Shown: positions 35,095 to 43,376 of the stretch, piece by piece | Layout: each line of letters begins with the position of its first letter | Numbering within the stretch: position 1 is the stretch's first letter | Source of the DNA: Halobacterium sp. DL1 | GTDB taxonomy: Archaea; Halobacteriota; Halobacteria; Halobacteriales; Halobacteriaceae | Assembly: GCA_000230955.3 (NCBI GenBank) | Contig: CP007061.1 | Location: 186,001 to 250,000, forward strand | Length of the DNA: 64,000 nucleotides | Direction of reading: 5' to 3' | The notes under the pieces: generated by a model | Databases searched by the model: none | Told to the model about the DNA's origin: nothing | What the model saw: the letters and a program-made list of their open reading frames with translations, nothing else | Translations under genes and position numbers: made by a program

Positions 35095-36128
35095 CCAGGC
35101 ACTCGCAGCGACACCGTACTACGACACTTCCGTTCAGCTACCGAGATAAGGGAATAGACTTTGAACTGAACTCGTTCACCGTTGACGACGGCAATCAAAG
35201 AGCACTTGAACTGAACCCGGCACAGACAGAGATAAACTTCGCATCAAAAGTATCGTCGTCCGACAGTAGTGATGAGCCGGACTGGAACACCATTACTCTC
35301 CACGGAAAACTGCGCCTACCTGAGGAGACAGTCCAAGCCGTCTTCCCACAGGATGAACAAGCACAGCCCCCGGCCAAGCTCTACGTCACCATTCGCTGTC
35401 ACGAGACGATCTACCGCGATCGGATCGTCATCTCCGGAGCACCTACAACATCCGGTGAATACGACGTTAGGCTGGAAGTTCCAAAAAGTACTGTCCGAGG
35501 GACTGTCGAACTGCGTCCGTACCTTGTTCGCACAGAGTCTCATCCGAGAGAAGAACCGAGCGATTACGCCGATCAGAAGAACTTCCGGGTCGCCAGTGGG
35601 ACGCTGTACTACGTTGTCGTCGATCGCTCCGAAGATGAAGAACGAGCCGCCATCGACGGTGAGCGAGTACGCTTTTCACAAAACGCTCACCTCCCAGATG
35701 GGAATAAGCTCTACTATCTTGACTTCCGGAACGAGAGTCGTCCTAAATTGTGGATCAACTCTGACCATCCCCGTATTGCCGAGGTACTACAGAGTAGAGG
35801 ATCTGTCGGGGCTGAGGCTCGGATGCGTGACGTGATACTTGACCAAACGAGCTACGGTGTGTGGGTACAACTGCTCGTTCAAGCTGGAAGTGCTGTGGGC
35901 CCAGAGGGCGACGTTGAACACGAATGGCAGGAAATGGTACTCCAGACGTTCGCTCGTAACCTCTACGATACTAACGACGTATCAGAAGCAACTCACCGTC
36001 TCAGGGACGATCTCTCTGATCCACAGACCCTACCCCACGTGATACAGCGGATCGATAGTGAACTTCAAGAGTATATAAATCCCCGAGAACAGCTGATCCA
36101 CCTTATGGAGGAGGGCCTCCAGATCTAA
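35091..36128 (+). CDS. Unknown middle protein of GHKL-DUF6339 cassette, copy B, 345 aa
   Basis: The gene overlaps the ATPase stop by 4 bases (ATGA) and ends one base before the DUF6339 gene. It is a paralogue of the 356 aa protein at 23761, with matching blocks LYYLDFRNESRPKLWIN versus HYLSLERPRNPQLYLN and YGVWVQLLVQ versus HSVWTQLLMQ. It is soluble, with an apparently beta-rich first 180 residues and a helical C-terminus. No known domain is recognised. The strict cassette order suggests that it forms a complex with the ATPase. Confidence 0.8.
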   Translation: MTRHSQRHRTTTLPFSYRDKGIDFELNSFTVDDGNQRALELNPAQTEINFASKVSSSDSSDEPDWNTITLHGKLRLPEETVQAVFPQDEQAQPPAKLYVTIRCHETIYRDRIVISGAPTTSGEYDVRLEVPKSTVRGTVELRPYLVRTESHPREEPSDYADQKNFRVASGTLYYVVVDRSEDEERAAIDGERVRFSQNAHLPDGNKLYYLDFRNESRPKLWINSDHPRIAEVLQSRGSVGAEARMRDVILDQTSYGVWVQLLVQAGSAVGPEGDVEHEWQEMVLQTFARNLYDTNDVSEATHRLRDDLSDPQTLPHVIQRIDSELQEYINPREQLIHLMEEGLQI

Positions 36129-36129
36129 C

Positions 36130-36819
36130 ATGACCGAGACAGAATTACATCGACTGACTGAAGACGGACGCCGTCTTGTTGGTCAATCGTTTATGCAAGG
36201 CGAGGCGGCACTCACCGATGAACAGCTGAAGGAGTACGTAGAGCCCATACCAGGCCATCCGAAGGCCGACCTCAACAGGATCGATTCAGCGGTGCAACAG
36301 GTGCTTCAGGAGTACTCAGAGTACGACACAGCTATAGATGGTGCACTCGCTGAAGACATTCACCATGGCCTCAACATTACAAGACGAACTGCCGGGGATC
36401 CGGGGCTCTGGCACTGGCTTGCAGTGGTCCGGTATCCTGATCTCGTTCGGCACCGGTGGGAGTATCGCTCTGAGGAGGCGATGAGGGAGAAATTCCTCGG
36501 CGCAGGCTCCGACTTGTACTCAAACGCTATCCACCGACTCTGGTGGATTTCGGAGCTTACGTCCCGTGGCGACGATTATTCCACGACTGACGCAGTCTTC
36601 GCCAACCAGACAATGGTTAACAAGGTATTTGACCGCTGGTTCGCACGCTATCAACCTGCGGTTCAAGTTATGTGTGACGAACTCGCAGATGAGCCGTCAC
36701 GTGTCATAGATGAGACGACGCGACGGTTCAACCATGCACTGACGAACGTACAACTTGAAGGGCTATCAGAGGATGAAGCACGAGAAATAATCCGCGAGAT
36801 CATTGCTGAATCTCAATGA
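36130..36819 (+). CDS. DUF6339 family protein, cassette copy B, 229 aa
   Basis: The conserved centre reads GDPGLWHWLAVVRYPDLVRH, then AIHRLWWISELTS. The N-terminal region LTDEQLKEYVEPIPGHPKADLNRID corresponds to LTEDDLRPYLQPLGRSIDLSPID in copy A. It starts 1 base after the preceding stop and closes the plus-strand cassette. Members of this family are found in predicted restriction-like operons with GHKL ATPases; activity unknown. Confidence 0.8.
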   Translation: MTETELHRLTEDGRRLVGQSFMQGEAALTDEQLKEYVEPIPGHPKADLNRIDSAVQQVLQEYSEYDTAIDGALAEDIHHGLNITRRTAGDPGLWHWLAVVRYPDLVRHRWEYRSEEAMREKFLGAGSDLYSNAIHRLWWISELTSRGDDYSTTDAVFANQTMVNKVFDRWFARYQPAVQVMCDELADEPSRVIDETTRRFNHALTNVQLEGLSEDEAREIIREIIAESQ

Positions 36820-37030
36820 AAGTTTGATGCCATATTTCTGGCCTTATTTACCGTAGTTTATTTTGTTGAATCCGATGATGGCGTCAGTATCGTACTTTCG
36901 ATCGACATCCCGAGTCGCTGGAACCAGAGCCAGTAACTGATTTTGATACTGGTACCGACATAGAACACTTCACCTATTAGATGTTTGATTATACATTTGG
37001 TATGACATTCTTTGTCAAATATCCAATAAC

Positions 37031-37094
37031 CACTGGATCCAGTGATTCCGGATAGATCGCAGGTGTAAGCGCGCAACCACTAAACACGGAACGG
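37031..37094 (+). promoter_or_regulatory. Duplicated promoter/operator region, copy 1
   Basis: A perfect 14-bp palindrome CACTGGATCCAGTG lies at 37031-37044 and a 30-bp block beginning GTAAGCGCGCAACCACTAAA lies at 37065-37094. Both recur upstream of the second zinc-ribbon gene (37641, 37698). In both copies the 30-bp block begins exactly 47 bases before the ATG, so it is probably the conserved transcription start and leader. Confidence 0.7.
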
Positions 37095-37111
37095 TCTTTG
37101 TTCGATTCGTA

Positions 37112-37423
37112 ATGACTGGTCTTCACGACCCAGCGACAGAGTGGGCTGACGCGATCAACTACAGTTGCCCGAAGTGTGGTTCACAGGCATTCTGGCAGGA
37201 ACTATCGACGATGGAAAAAGTGCGATACCCTGATCAGAGCCCCGCAACAGCGATTCATAAAACGCAAGACACGGACACACCTCCGATAGGAAAGTCCAAG
37301 GTCCTCAATGCCGCTTGTGAGCGTTGTAACAAGCAACTGGTCGATAACGGTAAGCTCTTAGTCGACACGTCGCCATCTGTTGAGGAGATTCGTGCCGATC
37401 ACCACTGTCTTGACGAGCATTAG
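37112..37423 (+). CDS. Small zinc-ribbon protein, tandem copy 1, 103 aa
   Basis: The protein has two Cys pairs, SCPKCGSQAFW (N-terminal) and ACERCNKQLV, which would bind one zinc, and ends in HHCLDEH. It is a paralogue of the 98 aa protein at 37745: YSCPKCGSQAFWQE versus YRCPKCGSKNFWHE, and IRADHHCLDEH versus VREEHRCLDEH. The duplicated upstream region shows that gene and promoter were copied together. Function unknown. Confidence 0.72.
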   Translation: MTGLHDPATEWADAINYSCPKCGSQAFWQELSTMEKVRYPDQSPATAIHKTQDTDTPPIGKSKVLNAACERCNKQLVDNGKLLVDTSPSVEEIRADHHCLDEH

Positions 37424-37640
37424 ACTTGCTCACGGGTATTGTGTATCTTAACTCCATCTCCCATTTCTGGCACTGATCGGATTGGCTATGTTGACTAAGA
37501 GCTAACTGCAGCGGGGCCACACGCAGTCACTGGAAGCGGAGCCAGTGGCTGATTTGATGCTAGCACCGAAACGATTTATTTTCCTATTAGACGTCTGGCT
37601 ATGTTCGAGACATGATGCCTCCGGCAAAACACCCAACAAC

Positions 37641-37727
37641 CACTGGATCCAGTGGCCCCATCCAATCCAGTGACTCCATATTGACCGACAATTCGGAGTA
37701 AGCGCGCAACCACTAAACACGGAACGG
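37641..37727 (+). promoter_or_regulatory. Duplicated promoter/operator region, copy 2
   Basis: The palindrome CACTGGATCCAGTG at 37641-37654 and the 30-bp leader block at 37698-37727 repeat those upstream of the first zinc-ribbon gene. The spacing between palindrome and block is 23 bases longer here, because of an insertion that carries a half-palindrome-like ATCCAGTGAC. Confidence 0.7.
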
Positions 37728-37744
37728 CCTCGGCTCTATTTGCA

Positions 37745-38041
37745 ATGGGTAACATTTCGGAGAAAGCAGCTAATTGGGAAGATGAAATTGACTATCGCTG
37801 CCCAAAGTGCGGATCCAAGAATTTCTGGCACGAATGGTTAAAATTTGAAACTGTGAGGTTTCCGAACAAGAGCCATAAGAATGTGAGCTACGTCCCCAGG
37901 GATTCAAGACCGCCTGCAGCGACCCACGTGGGATGCAACCGCTGTGATGCACAGATCGTCAAAGATGGCGAATTCGTTGCTGGTAAGTCACGCCCAGTCG
38001 AGGAAGTCCGTGAAGAGCACCGCTGTCTCGACGAACACTGA
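37745..38041 (+). CDS. Small zinc-ribbon protein, tandem copy 2, 98 aa
   Basis: CPKCGSKNFWHE and GCNRCDAQIVKDG supply four cysteines for zinc, and the protein ends HRCLDEH. About half the residues match the gene at 37112. The central linker differs most (FPNKSHKNVSYVPR versus YPDQSPATAIHKTQ). The pair follows cassette B on the same strand but has its own promoters. Confidence 0.72.
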   Translation: MGNISEKAANWEDEIDYRCPKCGSKNFWHEWLKFETVRFPNKSHKNVSYVPRDSRPPAATHVGCNRCDAQIVKDGEFVAGKSRPVEEVREEHRCLDEH

Positions 38042-38119
38042 ATCTCATCGATTATTTCTCTGCGTCGGCAGGTATCGTCGCTGCTACGGTTTATAAGGGA
38101 GTGTGCAGTTTGATTAGTT

Positions 38120-38620
38120 GTGATTATCAACATCATTGACCGAATTAAAGTAGAACTCTCACAAGAAACCACTCAGCGGCTTCAGAAGTGTCACAACGAT
38201 CAGGATTCGGTTGATGATCTGATCACTGATCTCCTTGACGACACTCGCAATTCCGTCACGCTAACGGAATTCACCGACCTGCTCGTTGATGCAGTAGATC
38301 CCGATCAGATCGCCCTCTATGAAGACTTTTCCAGTCTTCTGTTCGTCGTGAACACCACGTCAACGGAAGAAAAATTGGAGGCTGCTGTAGAAGAAATTGA
38401 TGCGGTAGAGATTGATGATGCCCAGTTCAGCTTCGATGTGATAGTCGATCCTGACGGTCCGCAGGATCTTGGGCGAATTTCCCTCTACACCACAGTTGAA
38501 CTGACGGAAGTGAGTGGGAAAGGTATTGAAGATAGTGTCAAGCAACCTGTTTCACGTGAGGAGGGTGTCAAGAAGGTTGAAGAATGGGTTCGGAGTAGCG
38601 CAGAGCTGAAGTCGCTGTGA
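38120..38620 (+). CDS. Hypothetical protein, 166 aa
   Basis: An acidic soluble protein. The N-terminal segment (IKVELSQETTQRLQKCHNDQDSVDDLITDLLDD) resembles a strand plus helices of a ribbon-helix-helix or antitoxin domain. The rest is unrecognised, with a Leu- and Val-rich core. It starts at GTG 38120; no better start is evident before residue 40. It follows the zinc-ribbon pair by 78 bases. Confidence 0.55.
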   Translation: MIINIIDRIKVELSQETTQRLQKCHNDQDSVDDLITDLLDDTRNSVTLTEFTDLLVDAVDPDQIALYEDFSSLLFVVNTTSTEEKLEAAVEEIDAVEIDDAQFSFDVIVDPDGPQDLGRISLYTTVELTEVSGKGIEDSVKQPVSREEGVKKVEEWVRSSAELKSL

Positions 38621-38681
38621 ATTGCCTGAGTCATTGAAACGGTAGTAGCCAGTCGTTTTCTGGTAGCAGTCTCGCAAAACC

Positions 38682-39032
38682 TCATTCGGCCTTTCTGCTG
38701 TTCTCACAGATATCGAGACACGAGAGTAACTCTCGGAGTGCAGACTCTGGCTCAATTTCTCCCAAGTCAACCATTAGCGGGGTGCCCTCTATCGGCACAG
38801 TGTACATCGCTTCCATCGTTTGCTCTTGGAACCCGAAATCTTGGAGATCGAGCACGCACTCGACTCGGTAGTCCGGATCGATCTCTAAGACCGCGAGACG
38901 TTTTCCGTGGGGTCCTTTGTCTCGTTCGGCGATGTACAGGCTTGCAGCGTATCCTGCAGTGACTGCGTCCTTGATCTGTACGAGTGGTGGGATTTGGGCT
39001 TCAATTTGTGATGTCATCATATATTGATCCAC
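38682..39032 (-). CDS. Hypothetical protein, 116 aa
   Basis: A small acidic protein with no recognised domain. Residues ~20-75 include KDAVTAGYAASLYIAERD and KRLAVLEIDPDYRVECVLDL, which suggests a mixed alpha/beta fold. Possible starts are Met 1, 5 or 6. It lies between the zinc-ribbon group and the second ISH3-type element. Function unknown. Confidence 0.55.
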   Translation of the reverse strand: MDQYMMTSQIEAQIPPLVQIKDAVTAGYAASLYIAERDKGPHGKRLAVLEIDPDYRVECVLDLQDFGFQEQTMEAMYTVPIEGTPLMVDLGEIEPESALRELLSCLDICENSRKAE

Positions 39033-39129
39033 GATCTTGTAACTTAAATCCTCGATAGAAAATAACTAACATGGGACCATGGCTCTATTCAGTTTCAACA
39101 GCGCAGTAATCGGGTTTCTTCCCCAGGTT

Positions 39130-40528
39130 CAGTACTTCACAAAGCCGCTTAGTTAGAACGTCTGCTTGCTGAAGGTGTGTCTAAAACCAAACAAGCAGAC
39201 GGTGAGATCCACGAGGACCAGCTTCTTAACTTTCTCGTCAACCGCCTTGACGAGGAAGTTTCGCTCTCGTTAGCCAATAACGCTGAAATCACTGCTGAAG
39301 ACATCTATGAGGTCCTCGTCGGCGCTTGCGCCGACGGGACCTCTGTCTCTACGCTCTGTGCGTCGAGCCAGAACTCACCCGCTGGGAACACGGTCCTCTA
39401 CCATCTTCGGACGAAGTTCGAGCCGGAACGGCTCGAACGAGTCGCTAACACGCTCCTGCGAAAGGATCTCGATGAATTGCTCCCCGAACAGGTGGAGGTC
39501 TGCGCAGACCTCCACCTGCGGCCCTACTACGGTGACGAAGACGACACAGACGGCCTCTATCACTCGGTAGCGAAGCGTGGAACCACTGCGTTCCACGCCT
39601 ATGCCACACTCTACGCGCGTGTGAAGAACAAACGCTACACGCTGGCGGTACGCCGTCTCAAAGACGGCGATACCGCAAGTAGTGTCCTCGCTGAGTTCTT
39701 CGGTGTCCTCGACGGCCTTGACGCCGGGGTCAAGGCCGTCTACCTTGATCGCGGATTCTACGACAGTAAGTGTCTCACGCTGCTTCAGGCGCACAATTAC
39801 GCGTACGTGATCCCGATCATCCGGTGGGGTGAGGCGATTCAGCAAGAGCTCTCGGAAGGCTGGAGTCGCGTCATTCAGCATGATCTGACGGGGAAACTCG
39901 ACGGTCACAGCTGGACCGTCGATTTTCCCGTCTACATCGACTGTACGTACCTAAATGGGAAGTATGACGAGAACGGTGTGGCGCGTCACGGCTACGCCGC
40001 TGACGTGCCGTTCATCGACTCACCACGGGACGCTCGATACCACTACTCGAAACGCTTCGGTATCGAGTCAAGCTATCGCTTGTTTGAGCAAGCGATAGCG
40101 ACAACGACAACACGAGATCCAACGGTACGGCTGCTGTACGTGGTGGTGAGTCTCCTCTTACAGAACGTCTGGCGGTACCTTCACTACGAGTATGTGGCGA
40201 CGCCCCGCCGAGGCGGGCGTCGCCTCTGGTGGTGGCCGTACAAGGAGTTCGTCAATATGATTCGACGAGCTGCGTGGACGGCCCTCGCGGTGCGTCGGGC
40301 CGTCCCCGCGAATCGGCCACCTGACGACCGATTCCACCGCTAACCACCGACCGAGCAAGCCAGCGGAGTGAGTGGCGACGCTGTCGCGTCGGCGGCTGAC
40401 CGCCGCCGACAGCGACAGCTCTCCGTCGATCCGTCCGTAATTCTCTCGTCGAGACCGTCAGTACAACCGCTTCGACACAGAACTCAGGCCGCAGAAACAG
40501 CTAGCCGAGGATGCTTTGTGAGGTACTG
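39130..40528 (+). mobile_element. ISH3-type insertion sequence, copy 2, 1399 bp
   Basis: This is a near-identical direct repeat of the element at 20035-21433, with at least two base differences (GGCTGG for GGATGG near 39858, GTG for GCG near 40004). The ends are the same inverted CAGTAC(T/C)TCACAAAG. The flanks (AGGTT and AAACT) give no target duplication. The two copies enclose 17.7 kb and could recombine to delete it. Confidence 0.88.
39177..40343 (+). CDS. ISH3-type transposase, copy 2, 388 aa
   Basis: A full-length DDE transposase with GTG start, identical to the copy at 20082 apart from one Ala-to-Val change (GYAADVPF). All three putative catalytic acidic segments are intact. Its close identity to copy 1 points to recent transposition or gene conversion. 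Confidence 0.88.
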   Translation: MSKTKQADGEIHEDQLLNFLVNRLDEEVSLSLANNAEITAEDIYEVLVGACADGTSVSTLCASSQNSPAGNTVLYHLRTKFEPERLERVANTLLRKDLDELLPEQVEVCADLHLRPYYGDEDDTDGLYHSVAKRGTTAFHAYATLYARVKNKRYTLAVRRLKDGDTASSVLAEFFGVLDGLDAGVKAVYLDRGFYDSKCLTLLQAHNYAYVIPIIRWGEAIQQELSEGWSRVIQHDLTGKLDGHSWTVDFPVYIDCTYLNGKYDENGVARHGYAADVPFIDSPRDARYHYSKRFGIESSYRLFEQAIATTTTRDPTVRLLYVVVSLLLQNVWRYLHYEYVATPRRGGRRLWWWPYKEFVNMIRRAAWTALAVRRAVPANRPPDDRFHR

Positions 40529-40721
40529 AAACTGGATAAATCTCTCCCCTCTTCGAATCGAATTTTGTATTATCCAATAGAGTGGTTGGATATAATTACC
40601 GGATGCGTATTAGCAATATTGTAGCGCTTATGAACAAATTCGCCTCCACTCATCGTTTTGGTTTGGATAAATAGTTAGCGAAATAATGTCTCCATACTTT
40701 CTATTTGGTGGGTGTTAACCC

Positions 40722-41849
40722 ATGACAGAAGACCAATCTCGGCTCGGATCAGTCCGAGCAAACAGGGGAATAGACCGGCGAAAGTTCATGAAATCACTCG
40801 GAGCCATCGGCATCTCTGGAGCAGGGCTCAACACGGCCATCGGGAAAGCTCGAGCCACTCCTAGCAGGGATCGTGTTCGAATCGTCACTCATCGGTCGAA
40901 GGGAGAACCTGTTCGGACTAAACAGGTTCCAAAAGAATGGTTTGAACAGAAAGAGCGAGCACGTCGAGGACAGCAGTTACTCTTCAACCGCCTAGAAGAG
41001 TCATCCGGAGTCCTGGGAGTAGGTTACGGTCCGAGCAACGCAGCTGTCGACAATTATCGATTTTTCGAAGTCAGAGTTCATGTCGACCGTTCTGAGGGAA
41101 CTAATGCGGACATTCCAGAGGAGGTCGATGGAGTGCCAGTTGCCATTACACGCCGGGAAGAATACCAAGACACCTACTACAACGGAAACTACGATCCGGT
41201 TCCAGGAGGCGTTGAACAGAATAGTTCGACGGGTACTGCCACCTCGACTGCGAGAGTGGACTACGGTGGCAATCTCTATCTAATGGGCGCGCGTCACCTG
41301 TGGGTCGATGATCCGAATGTACAGGATAGCTGCTCTACCCAAGATCCAACAGGTGAAAACGCCTATCAAAGTGACGACTACTACGGACACGTAAAACACC
41401 ACTTCCAGGACTACGACGCCGCTCTCACAAATATTGAGGCTGATGATCAGGAAGGACAACCGCAGCGCGATGGTTTTACTGACACGATTGTCGACGAAAA
41501 CGGCTATATCGAGGGATATGTGGATAGTAACGGTATTGACGATATGATGGCGAATAATCTCGAAGTCCGTAAGCGCGGCATCACTACCGGTCCAACCACG
41601 GGCGTAATCGAAGAATACTTGGACAATTACTGCAGCACGAGCGTCACGAGACGCAGTCTTCTGCATGTATCCAACGAGCAACAATCCGGAGATTCTGGTG
41701 GGCCAGTGTACGACCGTGACTACTTTGAAGGAAATTACTACCTCTTCATGGTTTCTCTCGCCACCCAAGCAACGGGAGCCTCAGAGGCTGTCGGCTCAAC
41801 AGCCCATTCAATGGCAAACAACCTTGGGATTCAGTGGAGGACTCGGTAG
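40722..41849 (+). CDS. Tat-exported trypsin-like serine protease, 375 aa
   Basis: The N-terminus has a twin-arginine signal, GIDRRKFMKSLGAIGISGAG, so the folded protein is exported. The catalytic triad of a chymotrypsin-like fold can be placed: His in LMGARHLWV (~195), Asp in FQDYDAALTN (~230) and Ser in QSGDSGGPVYD (~326). A pro-region of ~100 residues comes between signal and protease. It is convergent with the regulator gene that ends at 41850, with no gap. A promoter could lie in the AT-rich 190 bases after the ISH3-type element. It would act outside the cell. Confidence 0.82.
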   Translation: MTEDQSRLGSVRANRGIDRRKFMKSLGAIGISGAGLNTAIGKARATPSRDRVRIVTHRSKGEPVRTKQVPKEWFEQKERARRGQQLLFNRLEESSGVLGVGYGPSNAAVDNYRFFEVRVHVDRSEGTNADIPEEVDGVPVAITRREEYQDTYYNGNYDPVPGGVEQNSSTGTATSTARVDYGGNLYLMGARHLWVDDPNVQDSCSTQDPTGENAYQSDDYYGHVKHHFQDYDAALTNIEADDQEGQPQRDGFTDTIVDENGYIEGYVDSNGIDDMMANNLEVRKRGITTGPTTGVIEEYLDNYCSTSVTRRSLLHVSNEQQSGDSGGPVYDRDYFEGNYYLFMVSLATQATGASEAVGSTAHSMANNLGIQWRTR

Positions 41850-42548
41850 TTAATCCGGAAGGGTGGTTAAGTACCACCCTCCAAGAGTGAGTAATATGAC
41901 AAAGATCCCGCCAAGCAGGAATGCGATCTCGGGGAGTGCGAGAAACTGAACAAGATTTTTCATAACCAAGACAGGATTTGAGGGATCCGTATCCGTATCA
42001 ACGATTGTTTCTGGCCTAAGGTTACTAAGTACCCAACCAAAGAGGAAACTCGCAATACCAAGGATGCCAGTGATTCCAAGTGATTGTTTGAGAATCTTGC
42101 GCAGAGACCGCTTCTCGTTCGAATTGCCGGCAAATAATATAATCGAACTACTAGTCGGTGCGTACACATTCATTTCACGCCCTCTATCTGAATACCAGAT
42201 ATCAATAATTTCTATGAGTCCAGCCTCCTCAAGCTTATCAAGGTGATACTTTGCGTTTTGGACCGACATATCGAGTGATTTTGCGATATCGCTCGCGGTC
42301 TGCGGTTCCTCATAGAGCAAATCAAACATTGAACGAGCCGATTCAGAAGATAACGATTTGAATATTTTTTCGGCAGAATCGTCATTAATTTCGACTAGTT
42401 TCGGATTTTGGTCGTCTACCCGTGTCGAAGGCCGATAAGGAAATACACCTGGCATATTGTGCTCAACACTCCTTATTTGAGATCCACGATACGAACTAAA
42501 ATCAGTGTTGGCCAAGCTAAAGCGGTTGTTTGAACCTGGACGAGTCAT
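41850..42548 (-). CDS. Membrane-anchored winged-helix regulator, 232 aa
   Basis: Residues ~55-110 form an ArsR-type winged helix: AEKIFKSLSSESARSMFDLL, then TASDIAKSLDMSVQNAKYHL, then LDKLEEAGLIEII. Two or three hydrophobic segments near the C-terminus (SLGITGILGIASFLFGWVL, FLALPEIAFLLGGIFVILL) anchor it to the membrane. This architecture is common in haloarchaea. I prefer ATG 42548; the longer frame would overlap the divergent lipoprotein gene, and Met 42455 is another choice. It probably controls the divergent gene. Confidence 0.75.
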   Translation of the reverse strand: MTRPGSNNRFSLANTDFSSYRGSQIRSVEHNMPGVFPYRPSTRVDDQNPKLVEINDDSAEKIFKSLSSESARSMFDLLYEEPQTASDIAKSLDMSVQNAKYHLDKLEEAGLIEIIDIWYSDRGREMNVYAPTSSSIILFAGNSNEKRSLRKILKQSLGITGILGIASFLFGWVLSNLRPETIVDTDTDPSNPVLVMKNLVQFLALPEIAFLLGGIFVILLTLGGWYLTTLPD

Positions 42549-42575
42549 AAGTATGTGACGCTCGTATCGGTACCT

Positions 42576-43133
42576 ATGCGCCGCAGAACAGTTCTCACTG
42601 CACTCGGAGCCACGACACTCGGTGGCTGTCTCAGCCAAGCGGAACAGTTAGCAAATCAGAAAACGAAGACCATGACCCAACAGACACCCCCAGAATGTGA
42701 TAGTGACTTGGCGCTGCTTACTACCGATCTGGATCAAAAATATACAATCAAGAAAGGAACGACCGAAAAGTTCTCATTGGAAATAGAGCCTGCATCAGTC
42801 AATCTTGGTCAGGATATCTCGATCCATTTGAAAAATATATCCTCCGAGTCGCAGAGGACTGGATCTCGTGATCATTACGCAATTCAAAAGAAAGATAATG
42901 GTGAGTGGGATCACATTTTTTCGACCAAAGGTAATGTGCTTCTAGATGCCCAAGCAGTCGATCACGACCCAAGTGATGGATTCACTTGGGAGTTCACTGT
43001 GTCTCCAATCGGTTTTTCAATCGGCCCATATTATGTCTGCAAAGAATTAAAATCCGGCAAGTACCGATTTGTCTACTTCGGGCTACCCAATGATGCAGCA
43101 CTTGAAAGTGCCTTTGAGATCTCGTCTGATTAG
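42576..43133 (+). CDS. Tat-dependent lipoprotein, 185 aa
   Basis: The first 20 residues, MRRRTVLTALGATTLGGCLS, combine a twin-arginine signal with a lipobox (LGGC), typical of haloarchaeal lipoproteins on the outer face of the membrane. The mature part has a beta-rich domain (KFSLEIEPASVNLGQDISIH, FTWEFTVSPIGFS, YRFVYFGL), like an immunoglobulin-type fold. It is divergent from the membrane-anchored regulator, 27 bases apart. Function unknown. Confidence 0.75.
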   Translation: MRRRTVLTALGATTLGGCLSQAEQLANQKTKTMTQQTPPECDSDLALLTTDLDQKYTIKKGTTEKFSLEIEPASVNLGQDISIHLKNISSESQRTGSRDHYAIQKKDNGEWDHIFSTKGNVLLDAQAVDHDPSDGFTWEFTVSPIGFSIGPYYVCKELKSGKYRFVYFGLPNDAALESAFEISSD

Positions 43134-43376
43134 TATCACTTGTCTGAACACACTTCACGAGTCGATTATGTTGGGATTTGCTTCGGTGACTCGAATGGCT
43201 TGAAACAATAAAGTGGCATATGTCCTGAGTAGCAAATTCTTACTGTAGACAGCGATCTGATTTGAGGATCTCTCTTACTGCCGGTGTCAGCACCTCAACC
43301 CTGCGTTGAGTTTATTGTCCCCTCAATGGGTGAGGGGCTCACTGTACTGGCGAGTTCCCGAAACACGGTGAGAACG

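Noticed and set aside
22646-36819. A standard DISARM, BREX or Z1-type restriction system
   Set aside because: No PglX/BrxX methylase, no DISARM helicase and no Z1 helicase could be found. Only the GHKL, DUF6339 and methylase parts are seen.
20035-40528. A true composite transposon made by the two ISH3 copies
   Set aside because: The outer flanks (AATAT on the left, AAACT on the right) are not a target duplication, so transposition as one unit is not supported. Homologous recombination between the copies remains possible.
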